NCBI GenBank assembly: GCA_017610525.1
Contig: JAFCBW010000081.1
Span: forward strand, 1-5,604
Length of the DNA: 5,604 nt
Direction: 5' to 3'
From: Candidatus Nanohalarchaeota archaeon
Lineage (GTDB): Archaea > EX4484-52 > B79-G9
Part shown: piece by piece, positions 5,598 through 5,604 of the stretch
Numbering within the stretch: the first letter of the stretch is position 1
How the letters are laid out: every line of letters begins with the position of its first letter
The notes under the pieces: generated by a model
Told to the model about the DNA's origin: nothing
The model's input: only the letters and a program-made list of their open reading frames with translations
Databases searched by the model: none
Translations under genes and position numbers: made by a program

Positions 5598-5604
5598 CGC
5601 AATA

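Overview
The window looks archaeal. Four genes on the minus strand (dapB, dapA, lysA, ppcA, in transcription order) are packed with overlaps or a gap of a few bases. Each is preceded by a Shine-Dalgarno sequence matching the usual archaeal 16S tail. The last gene encodes the short, archaeal-type phosphoenolpyruvate carboxylase. A fifth minus-strand gene has a BRE/TATA promoter placed so that its mRNA would begin at or next to the start codon, a leaderless arrangement common in archaea. The lineage cannot be fixed from this window. An uncultivated euryarchaeal or DPANN-type genome is possible, but that is a guess.

Layout from right to left, the direction of transcription: 5339-5428 carries a degenerate 9-bp tandem repeat that lies next to an AT-rich candidate promoter (5316-5329) and runs into a possible small divergent plus-strand gene (5373-5597, unrecognised). 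Then come dapB (4507-5280), dapA (3603-4514), lysA (2344-3597) and ppcA (866-2344). A 99-bp gap holds the promoter of the next gene. That gene (1-766) is unrecognised and runs off the left edge, with 255 codons visible and no stop.

Together the four-gene operon links anaplerotic carbon supply to lysine and diaminopimelate synthesis. PpcA makes oxaloacetate, the precursor of aspartate. DapA and DapB turn aspartate semialdehyde plus pyruvate into tetrahydrodipicolinate. LysA decarboxylates meso-diaminopimelate to lysine. The steps between DapB and LysA, and aspartate kinase and aspartate-semialdehyde dehydrogenase, are not in the window.

Points most worth a second look are the substitution of two proton-relay residues in DapA, the bacterial-looking DapB, the placement of ppcA inside a lysine operon, the 9-bp periodic array upstream of the operon, and the unrecognised leaderless gene at the left edge. 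I see no mobile element, CRISPR array, rRNA or tRNA, and no evidence of a wholly new multi-gene system.
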